A stretch of DNA of 64,000 nucleotides, taken from the NCBI GenBank assembly GCA_951799445.1, contig OX637289.1, positions 8,027,321 through 8,091,320 of the forward strand, in the 5' to 3' direction. Position 1 is the stretch's first letter. Every line of letters starts with the position of its first letter. Below, piece by piece: positions 1-13,369 of this stretch. Under the pieces are notes generated by a model that worked only from the letters and a program-made list of their open reading frames with translations, did no database searches and was not told the DNA's origin. The position numbers and the translations under genes are program-made. The DNA is from Pseudisothecium myosuroides (lineage: Eukaryota; Streptophyta; Bryopsida; Hypnales; Lembophyllaceae).

Positions 1-27
1 TTGAAATTTGACAATTTTGTAACTAAT

Positions 28-758
28 GGGTGATTGCACAAAACACCTGTACTATTTGTTGCGTTTTGCAATAGTACTCATGATTTTTTCAGGAGTACTT
101 TAAAATTAGAAAATCAATTTTTAAAAAAATTAAAAAATATGGCCAATGTAAGCACCTTTAAGACGAAGGTAACCACCAAAGGAAATTCATTAAAAAATTC
201 TCTAAGTAGGAGAACTAGAAAAGTGCCAAATTTAAAGAAAATACATACTTTGATGTTTTAATTAGTAGAAAATAGGAATAAAACTAAATTAAAAAAATGA
301 AAATTGGCCATTTGTAGCAACTCTATGGAATTGGTCATTCACCAAATAAACCACCAAAATAATTTTTTACATGCTTCAAAATGCTAGTAGAAAGGGACTC
401 AATTTGTGGACTTCTACACCACACAAAATTAAGTATTTTTATAATTCCTTTGGACAATAGCTACAAGTCTACTAGAAAACCATTTCTACCAAATTTCAGC
501 TCCAAATTCGTTTTTATGGGTACTAAATAGTACTAAAATCCTCCAAATTGGCATTTGTGACATAATATTGGAGGCTATTATTAAATAGTAAAACATTTTT
601 TAAAAATTCCAAAAAAATACACAAGGTGTCTAATAGTCATCAATACCTTGTCTATGAATTTTGAATCATTTGGAGTCAAAATCCAAGAATTATGGCCAAA
701 AAACTAACCAGCACGCGACATGTGACAGAAAATAGTACAAGTGTTTCATGCAATCATA
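28..758. mobile_element. Inverted-repeat element with GGGTGATTGC ends, long copy
   Basis: The left end GGGTGATTGCACAAAACACC and the right end GTGTTTCATGCAATCAT are inverted over about 28 bases, continuing with TGTACTATTT. The copy at 21424-21663 has the same ends and the subterminal motif GGCCAAAAA. No open frame with a recognisable domain lies inside. Confidence 0.72.
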
Positions 759-1083
759 CTAACATGAAATAGGATGCAATTGTAAAAAAACACTTGTAAA
801 GTTCAAAAATCTCACTCTAGGAGGAGTTAAAGCCTGCTGAATTCTTTGGGGCAAGATTGAAAAAAACACTTTTTCTTCTAATTGTAAATGTTATAAGCTT
901 TCAATCTGTATGGTCAAAGTTTTTAAGAAAAATTCTACACATTCCCATGGTAGTTTACCTTGGTAGTTTAGTACAAATTTGTACGGTTGATTTTCATAAT
1001 AATAAAAAAGAAATTGTTGTTTTTTAATTGCCACCCAAAGTGGCAATTTCTGACCATTTTTACCTGAATTGTACCTTGGTCTT

Positions 1084-1987
1084 TTAGCCCCTAGAGGACT
1101 AAGGCATTTTCTGTCTCCAAAACCACTGAAAACTGTCATTTCTGCTGCAATCACTCCCTAAACTGATTTTTTTTTTTTAGAATCTAACCCTAGGATCTTG
1201 TACTTCACTTGTCTCAAATCATGTGGTAAAAATTTCATGAAGTTTAACAATATGGATTGGAAGATATTAGCATTTGAAGTTGGAAAAAGAAGTTTATTTG
1301 AACTGTGGCTCGCAATTTCAGATGACTTTGACAGCCATTTGTAGATTTTTTTGGCACTACACACCATAAAGTTAATTTTTTATGTTGAACATTTGAGTTG
1401 AGAGTCGGGGAAAAAAAATTTAGAATGTCAAAACTTGATTTTCACATATAAAAAAATTATTAAGTAGAAGTAGGTCCAAAATTGAGCGAAACACTAAATT
1501 GTTAATAACTCTTAGGTGGAATTAAAACACCATAATCCCAACAGTGGAATGGTTCTTGCAAAAAAAATTAAACTTGTCAAAAAAACATTTGAATTTTTTT
1601 TGAAAATTGCATTCAAAAATGAATTCTATAAGTTGTTTTTTGAAGAAGATGCTCAGATTGTCCATAACTTTCTCATTCTGAGTCCAAATAGAATGAGTTG
1701 AAGCTTCAAATGTAGACAAAAACATGGTCGTCGAGAAAAAAATTTATAAAAAAAATAATTCATTTATTAAAAGTTTTTTTTCTACCCAACAAACTGCTTT
1801 TTTGACTTTGGGTGGCATAACTTTTGCTCCTGGGCACCGATTGAAAAAAAAAGTTATATTTTTAGAAAGCTAATGTGATTTCCTACCTTCAAAAAAGTTT
1901 CAAAAAATTAGGTCAAAATTTCTGGTTGCACGAGCCTACCTGAATTCCTAAGTGTCCCTTGAGGGGACTTTGGTCCTTTAGGGATTA
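1084..1987. mobile_element. TTAA-family element, diverged copy (subtype B)
   Basis: The left end is TTTAGCCCCTAGAGGAC and the right end GGTCCTTTAGGGATTAG, both worn versions of the family termini. The interior matches 35874-36785 along its whole length in the same orientation. No open frame of meaning is present. Confidence 0.8.
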
Positions 1988-2206
1988 GGGAGTGAAGTTA
2001 GATGATATTGAATGAGTGGTGCAGTTTTGGCACCTTGATGATGAAGTAGTTTATTTTTTGTGGTTCGACTGTTTAGTAGCGTGATTTAAATTTCTTGGCT
2101 TTTTTGCACTTTTTTTTTTAAAAAACTTTTAGACACTCCAAATTTTGGATTGATCTTTTCTATTCATGCATAAATGTGTTCCTTTTCTAAATTTTCTCAA
2201 GAATTA

Positions 2207-2452
2207 TTTTTTTATTTTTTTTATTTTTTTGAACAAATGGAAAGTACCATTGTATTAAACAGGAACCAAAGAACAACAGCCAAGCCGAAGCTGCCGAATG
2301 AAGAGAAAAGAGCAAGGAGCAAGACAAAGACAAACAAAAAAGAAACCAAAACAAAGAAAAACTATGCAAAGGAACAAATGTCTGGACCCTTTCTATTCCA
2401 AACGACAATAGGCCCACTCCTGGAAGCTAACACTAGAGATTGGAGCCAAATA
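2207..2452 (-). mobile_element. 5'-truncated LINE 3' end, 246 bp
   Basis: On the minus strand the element ends AATGGTACTTTCCATTTGTT followed by an A-rich tail (AAAAAAATAAAAAAAATA). CAAGAATTA flanks it at 2198-2206 and 2453-2461. A palindromic AATGG...CCATTTGTT plus A-rich tail recurs in four other places in the window, so it appears to be a shared LINE 3' terminus. Confidence 0.8.
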
Positions 2453-3040
2453 CAAGAATTAATTTTTGGACATTCAGAATTGGCAACAACGAATTTTTTT
2501 CAGATTTTCAGAAATAGTTGTACAATTTTAAAAATTTTAGACACAATCAAAATTTTCCCTACTTATTTCGGAAACTGACCTACACGTACGGTATTGCACA
2601 AAAATTTACTAATAAAAATTTTAAAAAAAAATCATAGGTAACACTTTGGGGATATTTCTTGGAAACTTCGAAAAAAACAAAATTGACTATATTTTGATAA
2701 AACGAGAAACATTATATTGCCACTGAATTAAGTGCAAAAGAACATCCGACCGGCGGGGCTGGTGAATGGAAGAGAAATTCTCGTAAACTTCAAAAAAAAG
2801 TTTTAAGTTTTAAGAAAAACTGTAAAATAATAATGTCAGATCTGTTTTAAACAGTTAGAGCAAAAAATAGCATTTTGTAGAGAATGGGCGATGGGCGTGC
2901 ACCCCTAAATTTGACATGAAGAGCAAATTTAGTTCTCAATTTCAAGTTGCCCAGAAAGTTGAAGTTTATATTTAGACCCATTTGAACCATTTGCTACAAA
3001 TTTAACTTCCCTTGAATTTTGGGATTCCAGGACCTACGTA
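2453..3040. other. Intergenic, nothing recognised
   Basis: AT-rich sequence between two LINE insertions. I see no gene, structured RNA or clear repeat. Confidence 0.4.
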
Positions 3041-3053
3041 ATTATAGACTTTA

Positions 3054-3088
3054 CTTTTCTTTTTTTCTTTTTTAACAAATGGCAGAAT
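3054..3088 (-). mobile_element. 35-bp LINE 3' tip with 14-bp target duplication
   Basis: AATTATAGACTTTA is repeated exactly at 3040-3053 and 3089-3102. Between them, read on the minus strand, is only TGCCATTTGTT and an A-rich tail with G spacers. This is an extreme 5' truncation. Confidence 0.85.
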
Positions 3089-3432
3089 AATTATAGACTT
3101 TAGGGCATAATCCAGTTTGAAATAGACCAATTCCCAATCCTCGGGGGTTTCTATTTATTGAGCCCCCTCGGCGGTAATCTAGCAAATACGTAGATGGCAG
3201 ACACAGGGGTTGCTTTGCAACTGTATGGCCAGATGGGTAAGATTCATGCAAGGTATGAGAAGATTTTTGTCCCTGATTTTAGTATCTGCGCTTGATTTAG
3301 GCACCGATTAGTTGTACATTTTAAAAACAATTCTACGTGCATCTAAAAAAAGAAGTAATTCGATTTATTTTCTCTTTTAATTTTACCAATACTTGTTCAT
3401 TTTTTCATTTTGATTTTATGTATAATAATATA

Positions 3433-3590
3433 CCGTACGTGAAGGTCTGATCCGGCAGTCAGGTGCCGGAATTGAATTTCCACGTCAGATTCTTAGGGGT
3501 CCACGTCACTTCATACCATTCACATGATGACACGTGTCATTTCCCCCAAAAAATGACTTAATTTTTGTCAAATTTGACCTTCACGTAGGG
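3433..3590. mobile_element. 158-bp TA-flanked MITE, copy 1
   Basis: The ends are CCGTACGTGAAGGTC and, on the right, GACCTTCACGTAGGG. TA dinucleotides flank both ends. TA flanks fit Tc1/mariner-type MITEs. Two more copies lie at 22230-22429 and about 26092-26245. Confidence 0.8.
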
Positions 3591-3649
3591 TACTAATGTG
3601 CCATGTGCCGTTGCCACAACCAAAAGAAAAGTAATATTTTCTATTTTTT

Positions 3650-3935
3650 TAGAACAAAAAATACCTAAAAAATCCATAACTTTCCCACCAAAGGTCCAAA
3701 CAACACAAAACAAACCCCGTGCACCCCTCCTCACCAAGAGGTTTCCAACGGCACCAAGAACATGACAAATTGACACGTGGTTCAAAAGATATATAATTTA
3801 GCATAATTTAGTAATTTTTTAAGATCCAAAAATAACTCAAAAATCTATAACTTTCCCACCGCATGTCCAAATGTCACAAAACAAAACGTGTGCACCCCTC
3901 CTCGCTGAGGGCTTTCCGACAATACCAAGCACATC
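3650..3935 (+). repeat. Two-copy tandem repeat, period about 170 bp
   Basis: ATCCATAACTTTCCCACC and TGCACCCCTCCTCACC in the first unit recur as ATCTATAACTTTCCCACC and TGCACCCCTCCTCGCT in the second. The units differ at scattered positions, so the duplication is old. Nothing coding. Confidence 0.8.
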
Positions 3936-4892
3936 ATTAGGGGATGCACGGTCCGAGAGATCTCAATGTAACAAAACAAACAAACAAACTTAAGATATGG
4001 ATTATTATTGTTGGGTGAAAGAGATGATTGAGAATATGTGAAATTGAGTAGATGCTATAAATTCACAGTCATCATGTAATATTATGCTCAATTTGCAAGA
4101 AAATCGACTTATAAATTAAGAAACAACTTGTAGGTTGACGGAAGTTGGTTTATGTTTTTTTTTTATATGTGTTGATTAATGTATTGATGTGTACAAGGTT
4201 CATTTATGAGGTTGAAGTGTGCTAAAAATACTTGAAATTGAAGCCACAAGACTAAAGCTATAAGGTAGGATCACCGATACCCAATCGTTTAAGCAATTTT
4301 CGGACAGATGATGAGTAGTATGATGCCATTCAAATTTGTCCCATATAGGACAATAGGAAATATGTAAACTATAATTTTTTTGTAATTTTAATTTCAAAAT
4401 TGAAATTATTGTGATTTTTGGAAGCCAAAAAGTAGTTCGAACCCACTATCCAATGTTTGAAGTCTTCAAACTCCGATCAATCAAGAGACTACTTTCCCAC
4501 TCATTACTTCCCACATACTTAATAGCACTTCACAACATGTGTCATGACATCGATAGTTCCAATTTGAAAAGGTGAAAAAAAAACATTTCAAACTTTGGTT
4601 GGCAATCTATTTGAGCCTTGGTTGGAAATAGTTGCACCCTACAGATTGGGTATAGGAGCCTAATTGGGAATAGGTGGTTCTACTTTATATTTTTTTTCTT
4701 CAAACACAACTAAAGCTATAGAGTAAATCGGCCATTTATTGCACACATCCAAAAAACACAAAACAATCGTTGCCATTTACTGCACAGCACAATTCAACTA
4801 CCAATTCAATTGCAATGGGAATAAAATTTTGTATCACTGTCTAATGACCGCATGCTATACGGTAAAGGGGTGTAAGGAATTTTTAATTTGAT
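3936..4892. other. Intergenic, nothing recognised
   Basis: AT-rich sequence with only short, featureless frames. Possible old repeat text around 4400-4560 is too worn to name. Confidence 0.4.
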
Positions 4893-4896
4893 TTAA

Positions 4897-5450
4897 CTCC
4901 TAAAGTTCCTTGACTATGTTTTCACCAAAAACGCTCCAAAACTGGCATTTCTAATACAGTACAACATATAGGAAAAAATAGTAAGTAGAAAGAAGTAGAG
5001 AATGATTCAAAATACAAAATTGTTAAGAATTTAGTTATGGAATTGAAAAATGTCAATCCCAATGGTTGTAATGTTATTATAAACAATCTACATCTTGTGA
5101 TTTTTTTTTTTAAATATTGAAAATTGAGTGAAATAAACGACTTCAAAGTTTATTTTAAAGTAGAGAATCTAGAACTACCTGTAAACTAAAACTCCTCATA
5201 ACTTTGACTCATTGATCAAAATGTGATTTTTTTTAATCTGCCTGGACAATCCGAGTTGAGAAACAAACAACATAGTAGGCCATAACTTTTGGCTCGTATT
5301 TCCAAATGTCATGAAATTTAGTGCATATGAAAGATATTCCCCGTCCCCACCTTCTATTAAAATTTCAGCCTAAAATATGCAAATTTCTAGTCACAAGTAC
5401 CTGCCCAAAATTGCAATGTTGCTAAAAATAGCAGACTTGTCCTTTAGAGG
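4897..5450. mobile_element. TTAA-family element, internally deleted subtype C, 554 bp
   Basis: TTAA at 4893-4896 and 5451-5454. The ends are CTCCTAAAGTTCC and CCTTTAGAGG. The middle section present in the 0.93-kb copies is missing. The remaining text includes GCCATAACTTTTGGCTC and the motif CCTTCTATTAAAATTTCAGC. Confidence 0.82.
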
Positions 5451-5454
5451 TTAA

Positions 5455-6429
5455 GCTTCACTACCTTTAAATTGCAATAAAATATGGAGGAAGAAATACT
5501 TTGCATTCTATTTTTTGAAGGTGAATCTTAACATGACATTTAACAATCAAGCCAAATTTCAAAATATGCAAGTCTTTGTATTTATGTGGAAAAGGATTTG
5601 AATTTTGTTTGTGCGATGGCTGGCAAATTTGTTATATTTGATGCCGTCAATGTTTTGTCTATCTTTTTATATGTTCCAAGTTTGGATTTGAGACTGTAAG
5701 TTAATTGATTTGGTGCCTTTTGATAAGGTATATCACCTATTTCCAGCCACTTAAGCAATTTAGCCTATTTGCGGCATGGAGAAGGTTGAGAAAAAAAATC
5801 CCTGTCTAGAAAAATAGATTTGAGAAGGATTTCATAATTTTTTATCTTTTTTCCCTCAAAAAAAAAATTACCATGAATTTTTCGGCAAGATTTTGTTTGT
5901 CCAATTTTCAATACATAGGCAAACTTATTTCCAACCATAGGCTAATTAAAAAACCAATGTAAGTGATCATCGTGGCTTTCAATGTACATGTTGTGATCAC
6001 TGTACGCTATCAATGTACACCTCCTGGACATTTTTGTTGTTCTCATGGGTCTTGCTGTACTTGAGCTGTCACCTTACACCACAGTTGATTCAAAATTAAG
6101 AAGTCTAAGCTAAGAGAATGGGATGCTAGTTGAAAATGGGTCATCTCCTCTATGTGGAATGAGTTATTTTGATATAGTTGTTGTGATTAATTTGGTGTCT
6201 TTTGATGTTTCAAAAGAGTTGTTTCAATATAGCATGAGGTGTATACACATTTCAATTGCATCGTCATTTTTGTGTCATGCAATTCTCATCATTTTCATAC
6301 ATCTATATTCAAATTCATGCTATTTTTTAGTTTCTTTTCTTTATCTTTGTGAATTTTTAGAAAAATATCAAAGCCCCAGAAGAATGATCACTAAAATGAG
6401 TACTATAGAATAGAGTGAACCTCCCATTG
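5455..6429. other. Intergenic, nothing recognised
   Basis: The 96-aa plus-strand frame at 6123-6413 has no domain and lies between TTAA-family copies. The GTACA-rich stretch 5960-6030 shows small inverted motifs only. Confidence 0.4.
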
Positions 6430-6433
6430 TTAA

Positions 6434-7347
6434 CCCCTAAAAGCCCATTGTCCCTTCGGGGGACAAATGCGTTTTCGGGCATGTACCTTTTTACTGAAAT
6501 TTTTCTCCTGATTTTTTGAAACTTTTTGTGAACATGAAGAATTGAGAGAGGTATGTGGCAGAATTTTTTTTTGAAATCGAACCTTTGAGCGAGAAGTTAT
6601 GCCATTTCTTGTAATGTGTGGGGACGGGGGGCAGCAAAAAATTTTTGCAAAATTTTGAATTTTAAATTTTTTTTTTTTCTCATAGATTATATTTTTGTCT
6701 ATATGGAAAGCTTTGATTCATTTCATTTGGATTTGTTATGAGGAAGTTATGGACATTCTTGTTTTTCGGGCAGTTAGAGCATCTTCTTGAAAAAAATAAC
6801 TTGTAGGATTCATTCAGAATGCAATTTTTGTAATTTTTCAAAAAAAAAATTTGGAATGGCTTAGTTTACTTGCTAGAATAATCTCACCATTGGGATTAGT
6901 GCATTTTAATTCCATCTAAAATATATGAATATTTTAGATTTTCCTTCTATCTTGTACCTACTTCTACTTAACAATTTTTTTAAGAATGATAATTAAGTTT
7001 TTTTGAATTTCTTTTTCCCTAGACTCTCAACTCAATTCTCCACCATAAAGATTTAAAGCTCAAAATGTTGTAGTGCAAAAATTTTAAGTTAAAAATGTTT
7101 AAAGTCAAAAAATCTGGTCCCGCAATGTGTTGAAAAACTTGTTTTTTCCACTTTAAATGCAAATATCTTGCAATCTGTGCGGTCAAAAATTTTGAAATTT
7201 TTTCCACACATTCTCATACTAGTTAGGTGTAAGATCCTATGATTAGATGTGGAAAAAAAAACAATTTGAATTTTTTTGTACTTTTTGCTATAGAAATGGC
7301 AGTTTTGAGTGTTTTTTGGCAGAAAAAAGGCCTTGGGCCTTTAGGGG
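6434..7347. mobile_element. TTAA-family element, subtype A, 914 bp
   Basis: TTAA at 6430-6433 and 7348-7351 flanks ends CCCCTAAAAGCCC and GGGCCTTTAGGGG. A subterminal hairpin TTGTCCCTTCGGGGGACAA follows the left end. It is a close match to 43013-43936 in the same orientation and, inverted, to 23610-24542. Confidence 0.92.
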
Positions 7348-7351
7348 TTAA

Positions 7352-7839
7352 GGCACTTCCATAACATGGACCATGATCATATAGACAACTTAAACTAACA
7401 GTTTGGGTGGATTGTAGAACGCAATGTCCGTGGCATATGCTATTGCAAAGAGCCCACTCAAGGAGCTGTTGAGCTACTGCATGACATCGGCATATCGATA
7501 TTAGAAGCCTTCATGGCTCAACAACAAGTCCTCCTATTGAGCTTCAACTTCAAGAGGCAACCACCTTGTGTGCAACATCAACAAGTCATAGATGGTGCAC
7601 AACCTCAAGTCATTGTTGGAATTGACACAAATAAAGATCTCATGGGCACCATAGACAACTACATACATGGGCTCATGAATGCATGGCACTTGGTAGAGTC
7701 TATCAAGATGTGATGCACCTTGTAGCCCTACCTCTGTAGTTTGGTGTCGTACAACACTTTGAATGTGGTGTCCAAGTGCTAAAAAGCAAGCCACCCCCCA
7801 CTCTACATCAAATCCTGCTTGTTTTCTTCAAAGAGTAGC
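7352..7839. other. Left flank of the CACTA element, continuing at 14061-14808
   Basis: Without the CACTA element this DNA joins 14061 onward. Frames at 7513-7713 (plus) and 14080-14415 (plus) are less AT-rich than their surroundings but show no domain, and they do not form one frame that I recognise. Confidence 0.35.
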
Positions 7840-9567
7840 AGACACTACAAGAAAATGAGTGTTTTATGACTGCAAAAATATGACTGGGGATGACTGGCGA
7901 TTGCATGCAGTCATATTCTTAGAGGCCAAGACCTTAGGAAAAAAAATGACTGCAAATATGATTGCCAGTCATATTTTGTCCTTGTACTTCACGGGCGTAT
8001 AGTGTATGCCCATTGGGAACGCCAAAGTACTTCATAGAGAACGGCATGGAACATGTTTGGGGAACGGCGAGTCACATTTGCCAGTCATATTTTTGGTTGA
8101 GTCATATTTTGCAGTCATATCTCCATGGTAGTGACATTTTTTTGAAGGAGGCAACCAAAGGGAAATTTGGGCGGGCAGTCGTATTTTTGCCTCAGTCATA
8201 TTTTGTAGTCATATTTTATTGTTAGTTGTATTTTGTAGTCACATTTTTTTTATAGTAATTTTTTTTTTCTTTTAGGCGGCACAAGCAAAAGGTGAGCAAT
8301 CTAAGAAGGCCTTCTTGTATTTTTTTGGGTGTAAGTGTGAGTTGATTAAATACATGTTAAATTTTTATTTTTTTTGGATGTTGTATATATCTCCATTACA
8401 CAATCGGCGTCAAATATCTTTGGGTGGCACATGTTTTTTCTATAATTAATTAATCAATTCTTTTGTAAGATTTACAAGGGAAGTAGAGCAAAATGAAGCA
8501 AATAATAATAGGAGTCAATTGATGGGTCATTCTCAGCCATTGTATTGGAAGGGACGAGGGGGAAGGTCTCAAAATGCATACATGTTAAAGATGTTTTGGT
8601 TTTTTATTTTTTATTTTTTTTGAGGTTGACATATACATTTGGTGAAAGAGGCTTTCTTCAAATGTAGTGGTTTAAATATACAAATTCTTGAATTTTTTAA
8701 TTTACATAGAAGGTTCACTATTTAACAAACACAGAACATGATCACCTGTTGTATTTGTGCATAAGTAGATTTAATGGTTGGTGTGTCATGCAAGTACGAT
8801 ATTGAATAGAATTTATCATTGTTGAATAGAATATTGAATAGAATATGATATGATATTGAATAGAATTTTTCATTGTTGACAACTTTGAATAATTTTTACA
8901 TCTAATTTTGATGAAATTGATGAAGTCTTTGAGTAGAACATTCCATTAACATTTCCAAAAGGAACCTTTTCACCATCGCCATCGGCTCTTATGAATTCAT
9001 TTATACCCTTATAGGCTCAAAGAAAATGTTGGATGAAATCTTGAAGAATAAATTAGAGACAAAACTTCATCCATCTATATTTTTTGCTAAAAATATTCCA
9101 TTATAAAGATTTTTACTATTTTAGAATAGGCTGCATGCAATGCTCTACAACTTAAGCTAACAATTTTTTTGAATTTCTCAACTTGAATTTGGAAGTTTAG
9201 AGTTTTGGCCTCAATCAACCAAAACCCCGGGGAGATCACTTTGTAATTTAAGGTATACACCTCAGTTAAGAGGGTATTTGATGTGGGGCTATTTACCTTA
9301 ATTATTGCATTTAAGATGATCATATTTTTATATAAAAAGTTATGAGGGGCATATTTTCAATACCCTATGGTTTTTGTAAATTCATTCCTATGGTTTTTTA
9401 AGTAGGTCTATTTTACAAATAAAACTTAAGTGCCCAATTTTTTCTTGCCTCCATCCTTCTTCACAATTTTTTCCTTCCCTCAATTACATATGTGTATAGT
9501 GTATACACCTTGAAATTAACAACAATCAATTGAATTCAAGTGCTATTGACCAAGTGGCAGTTTTTAA

Positions 9568-10870
9568 CCTCTAAAGGCCAATTGTCCATTGAACAAACAA
9601 TTGAAAATTTGGATAGATTCCTATCTCCTAAAAAGAGATAGGCAACTCCGCCTTGGACCCCCTCCCCTCAAATTTTTGCGCTTGTGATTTGAGTGCAGTA
9701 AGGTCGCTAAAGAGATTTTTTGAATTTCATAAGTCTGAATAAAGTTTAGAGGCAACCAAAACAAAGAAATTTTCAAGAAACTTATGAATGGGGTCTCTAG
9801 TGATATAATCTTGCGGCCTAATCAGTGTATTTAATTCCATCATGTTGCTTTCTGCTGCTCCAAAATTTGACAATGATGGACAGGAGAGGATGGTGACATT
9901 GATTGTGGCATTGTCATTGAAGATCGAAGGCCTTGCGGATGGATACATCCAGGAGCGCAAGCAAGTGCTTCCCATGAACGAGATTCATTGGCTTAATTTT
10001 TCCTATCGTGGTTTCATCTTTCTTCTTCAATCTTTTTCAATTTGGATTTCTGTCAGTTCTAAGTAGCTACGGCGAGACTAAAACTTCTTTTTATTGTAAA
10101 TAGTTTATTAAAAAAATTATACAACAATTGATTAAAAAATAGATTGGATTGAAGCATGAGTGACTTAGAGACATGGATGCATTATTTCTTTTGATTTTTT
10201 ACCATTTGTATTTTAAAATAAAAATTTCCTCACTGCACAAGAAATCCTCAAAAAAATGATTTGTATATTTTGCCAATGTACTTAACCTCCTTGCATTGCA
10301 GGTTGATTTAGAGTAAGCTAGGCTCCATATTTGCTTTTGAATTTTTTTTGAGTAAACTTTACATCATATACTTATGAATAATCAAAATCTTCATTTTTGT
10401 GTAGACCAAAAATTTGAGTCCAAGAAGGCTCCAAGTCCCCTGACCCTAGTTTGTAGGAATGAAAAAAAATTCTTATTTCAAACTTTATGATCTTACAATC
10501 CACATGGTCGAATGGGATGAATTTTTTTTCAATTCATTGCTTTAACTATTTAATACAATTTTTTATGGTTGTAATTAAAAACAAAAATTTCTTTTTTATT
10601 TTGGACAATACAAAAAAAATTGTCAATTTTGGATTTTTTCCGAGTTAAATGGACTATAAATTTTATCCTTGTGTTGTATAATTTTCAGTTTGTTGAACCC
10701 ACTAAGGTAAACCTCCCTATTTATGCAATGTGACAATTTTTTCCACTTTTGATTAATGTCTTACATTTACATTTAATATTTTTGATATATCAATATACAC
10801 TACTAGTACCATGGTACAATTTCAGTCAAACCCCTTCATTTTTTATTTTCTTGACTATGTCTATTTCATC
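9568..10870. mobile_element. Probable TTAA-family copy nested in the CACTA element, right end lost
   Basis: The left end reads TTAA followed by CCTCTAAAGGCC. The stretch 10220-10540 matches 20200-20520 inside another copy, for example CTCCATATTTGCTT and CATCATATACTTA. No clear right terminus is seen; the end given is approximate. Confidence 0.5.
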
Positions 10871-12004
10871 ATCCACATGAAATTATTTGTCTACGCCTAT
10901 ACTCATCGTAATGTAAAAAATTTGCATGGCCTCTATTTGTTAAGGCTAACTTGTTAATAAAAATTCCTACTACATGATGTTTTTACATAGCCTAATTTAC
11001 ATATAATAGCATAAGTAGCATTTCATAGACCCTATAGTAGTCCTACATATTATATAAAATTTTCACGCTTTGAATCAAATGAACCCTATTTTTTAACTCA
11101 CGTAGTTTTCCAAAAATCGATAGTGATCGATCTCCCCGAGGCCTAAACCATCCAAAACCTCTAACTTTAGCAATTTGTAACAATTTTAATTAAGATTTGA
11201 ACCATTTATACTTTATTATTAGAAAATACTTGTTCATTGCTTAGAATGCCAAGTGAACAATACTTAAATATCCAACTTAAGATTTGGAGCCCAACAACAA
11301 AGAACATGGATGTGCATGTTTTATCTCAAGGATATAGAAAAAACACTCACATATGTCATGTATTGAAGTTTGTTTCTTTCTTAGAAAGGTTCTCAACAAT
11401 GTCATACAAGCCACATTAATGGAGGGTCTCTATAGGCCATACAGAAGTCAAAAAATTGTTCATATGAAGATTGAAGCTTACTGTAAGCACGTGTGCTCGT
11501 AATGCAATCAAAAGATGAACAAATGGTCGTTTGGATGTTCTTACAAGGATATAGATTATAAAAGCATAAAACTTTTATTTGCTTCAAAGATGCTTTTAAA
11601 TAGTGCCTCTATCAAATATTTTCACTCTTGCATACACTTTGTACATGGATGTAGATATTGTGACAGACGCATGGCATCTATTTATATGTCTTTTTTTTGC
11701 CATAGTTGTAGGGTGCTTAAAATTTTGCAGCTCCCCTTCATGCATTTTGTAGAGTTATAGTATCAATATATCCATTGGATCAAATTTGATTGTTAAAATA
11801 GCTTACTTGCTTAATATAGTCATATCTGGTCAGTTGCATGATTGAAGCAAGTTCCATGACTAGAGCCAATCATGTACATGACTAAAACAAGCCACATGAC
11901 TAGAGCAAGTCATGTGCATGATTGGAATAAGTCACATGACTAGGGTTTTAAAACCCTAGCCGCCACTGATTTAGGGTTTTGAAACCCTAGCCGCCATTTG
12001 GCTA

Positions 12005-12640
12005 TTTTTGCTTCTTTTAGCTCTTGTTTGTTGTTGTTTCTTAGTTCTTGTTTGTTGTTGCCTCTTAGTTCTTGTTTGTTTTTGCCTCTTAGTTCTTTTT
12101 TGTTGTTGTTTCTTAGTTCTTAGTTCTTGTTGTCTCCTAGTTATTGTTTCTTGTTGCCTCTTAGGTTTTGCTTCTTGTTACCTTTTAGCTCTTGTTTCTT
12201 GTTGCTTCTTAGATTTTGCTTCTTATTAATACCTTTTAGATCTTGTTTGTTTTTGCTTCTTAATTCTTGCATCTTGTTGTTTACTAGCTTTTGCCTCTTA
12301 TTGCCTCTTAGTTCTTGCTCTTTGCTTTTAGTGTCCTCTTGTTACCTCTTAGTTTTTGTTTCTTGTTTCCTCTTGTTGCTTCTTTGTTGTTTACTTTTAA
12401 TTTCTTGTTGTTGCATATTAATTCATGCTTCCTAATGCTTCTTATTGCATCTTAATTCTTGCTTCTTCTTGTTATTTGTTGCAATTTCTTACATCTTAAG
12501 TTGTGCTTCTTGTTGCTTCTTGTTGCATCTTCATTCTTGTTTTTTGTTGCATCTTACCTCTTACCACTTGCCGCCTATTGTTTCTTGTTCTCTCTGTACC
12601 CATTGTTATTCTTTCTTCCTATTTATTTGCGATTTCTAAA
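12005..12640 (+). repeat. Degenerate simple repeat, TTCTTGTTGCCTCTTAG type
   Basis: About 635 bases of imperfect tandem repeats of roughly 20-24 bases built on CTTCTTGTTG and CCTCTTAG. Several overlapping open frames rich in Leu and Cys result from it. They have no start context or domain and are not genes. It is preceded by two copies of an AGGGTTTTRAAACCCTAGCC motif at 11941-11995. Confidence 0.8.
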
Positions 12641-13369
12641 GATATAGTGGTTATGGCTCTTTCTTATCTTAAACTTGTGCTTCATATTTTGTGTTGCCTT
12701 AAAACTTTGAAGGTTGAACTATATTGTTCATTTACTACAAATTAACCTCCTTGATTGTACATGTAGGCACCAAGCTGGAATGAAGTTATTGAAGGCTACT
12801 TGCAACACCAAAGAGGCAACATCTTCACATTTTTGTAAGGAATATAGGTCCTATAAGCGTGTGAAAAGATACATTTATAGAGTGTCATTGTGATATGTTT
12901 TGTGTTAGTGACAAATAAATGTCATTAAGAAAAGTCACATTATTTCTTGTAGTTTATTTTTCTAATATAATTGTCTCTTGTGCATCTCAAAAATCATAAG
13001 TACTCATTTTTAATTGGATGGAGTCTCTTATTTAGCTACTAACCCATATTGATGCATAATTGCAATGCATCATGTTCATTTAATTAGAATGTATGAAAAT
13101 GTGACTAAAATTTATGATTGAAGCTATTATAAACCTCATGTATTCTAATTACAAACCACTCACACAAATGTAAGAAATGTGACTCTCTTTTATTTTAAAT
13201 ATATCATTTGCTTGAGTCATATTTCACAAAAAATCTTGGCCCAAATATGACTGGCTGTAGTCATATAATGCTCAAAGTCATGCCAAAAAGTAACTCTATA
13301 CTTTTGAAAACATGACTGCATTTAATCATAATATTACTAGTAACATTCTATGTGAACTACTACATTAGC

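Noticed and set aside
2174..2578. 134-aa Lys/Thr-rich frame
   Set aside because: It lies across a reversed LINE 3' end with its A-rich tail and both target duplications.
12008..12745. Chain of Leu/Cys-rich open frames that could pass for membrane proteins
   Set aside because: They are read-outs of an imperfect 20-24-base simple repeat inside the CACTA element, in several overlapping frames, with no start context.
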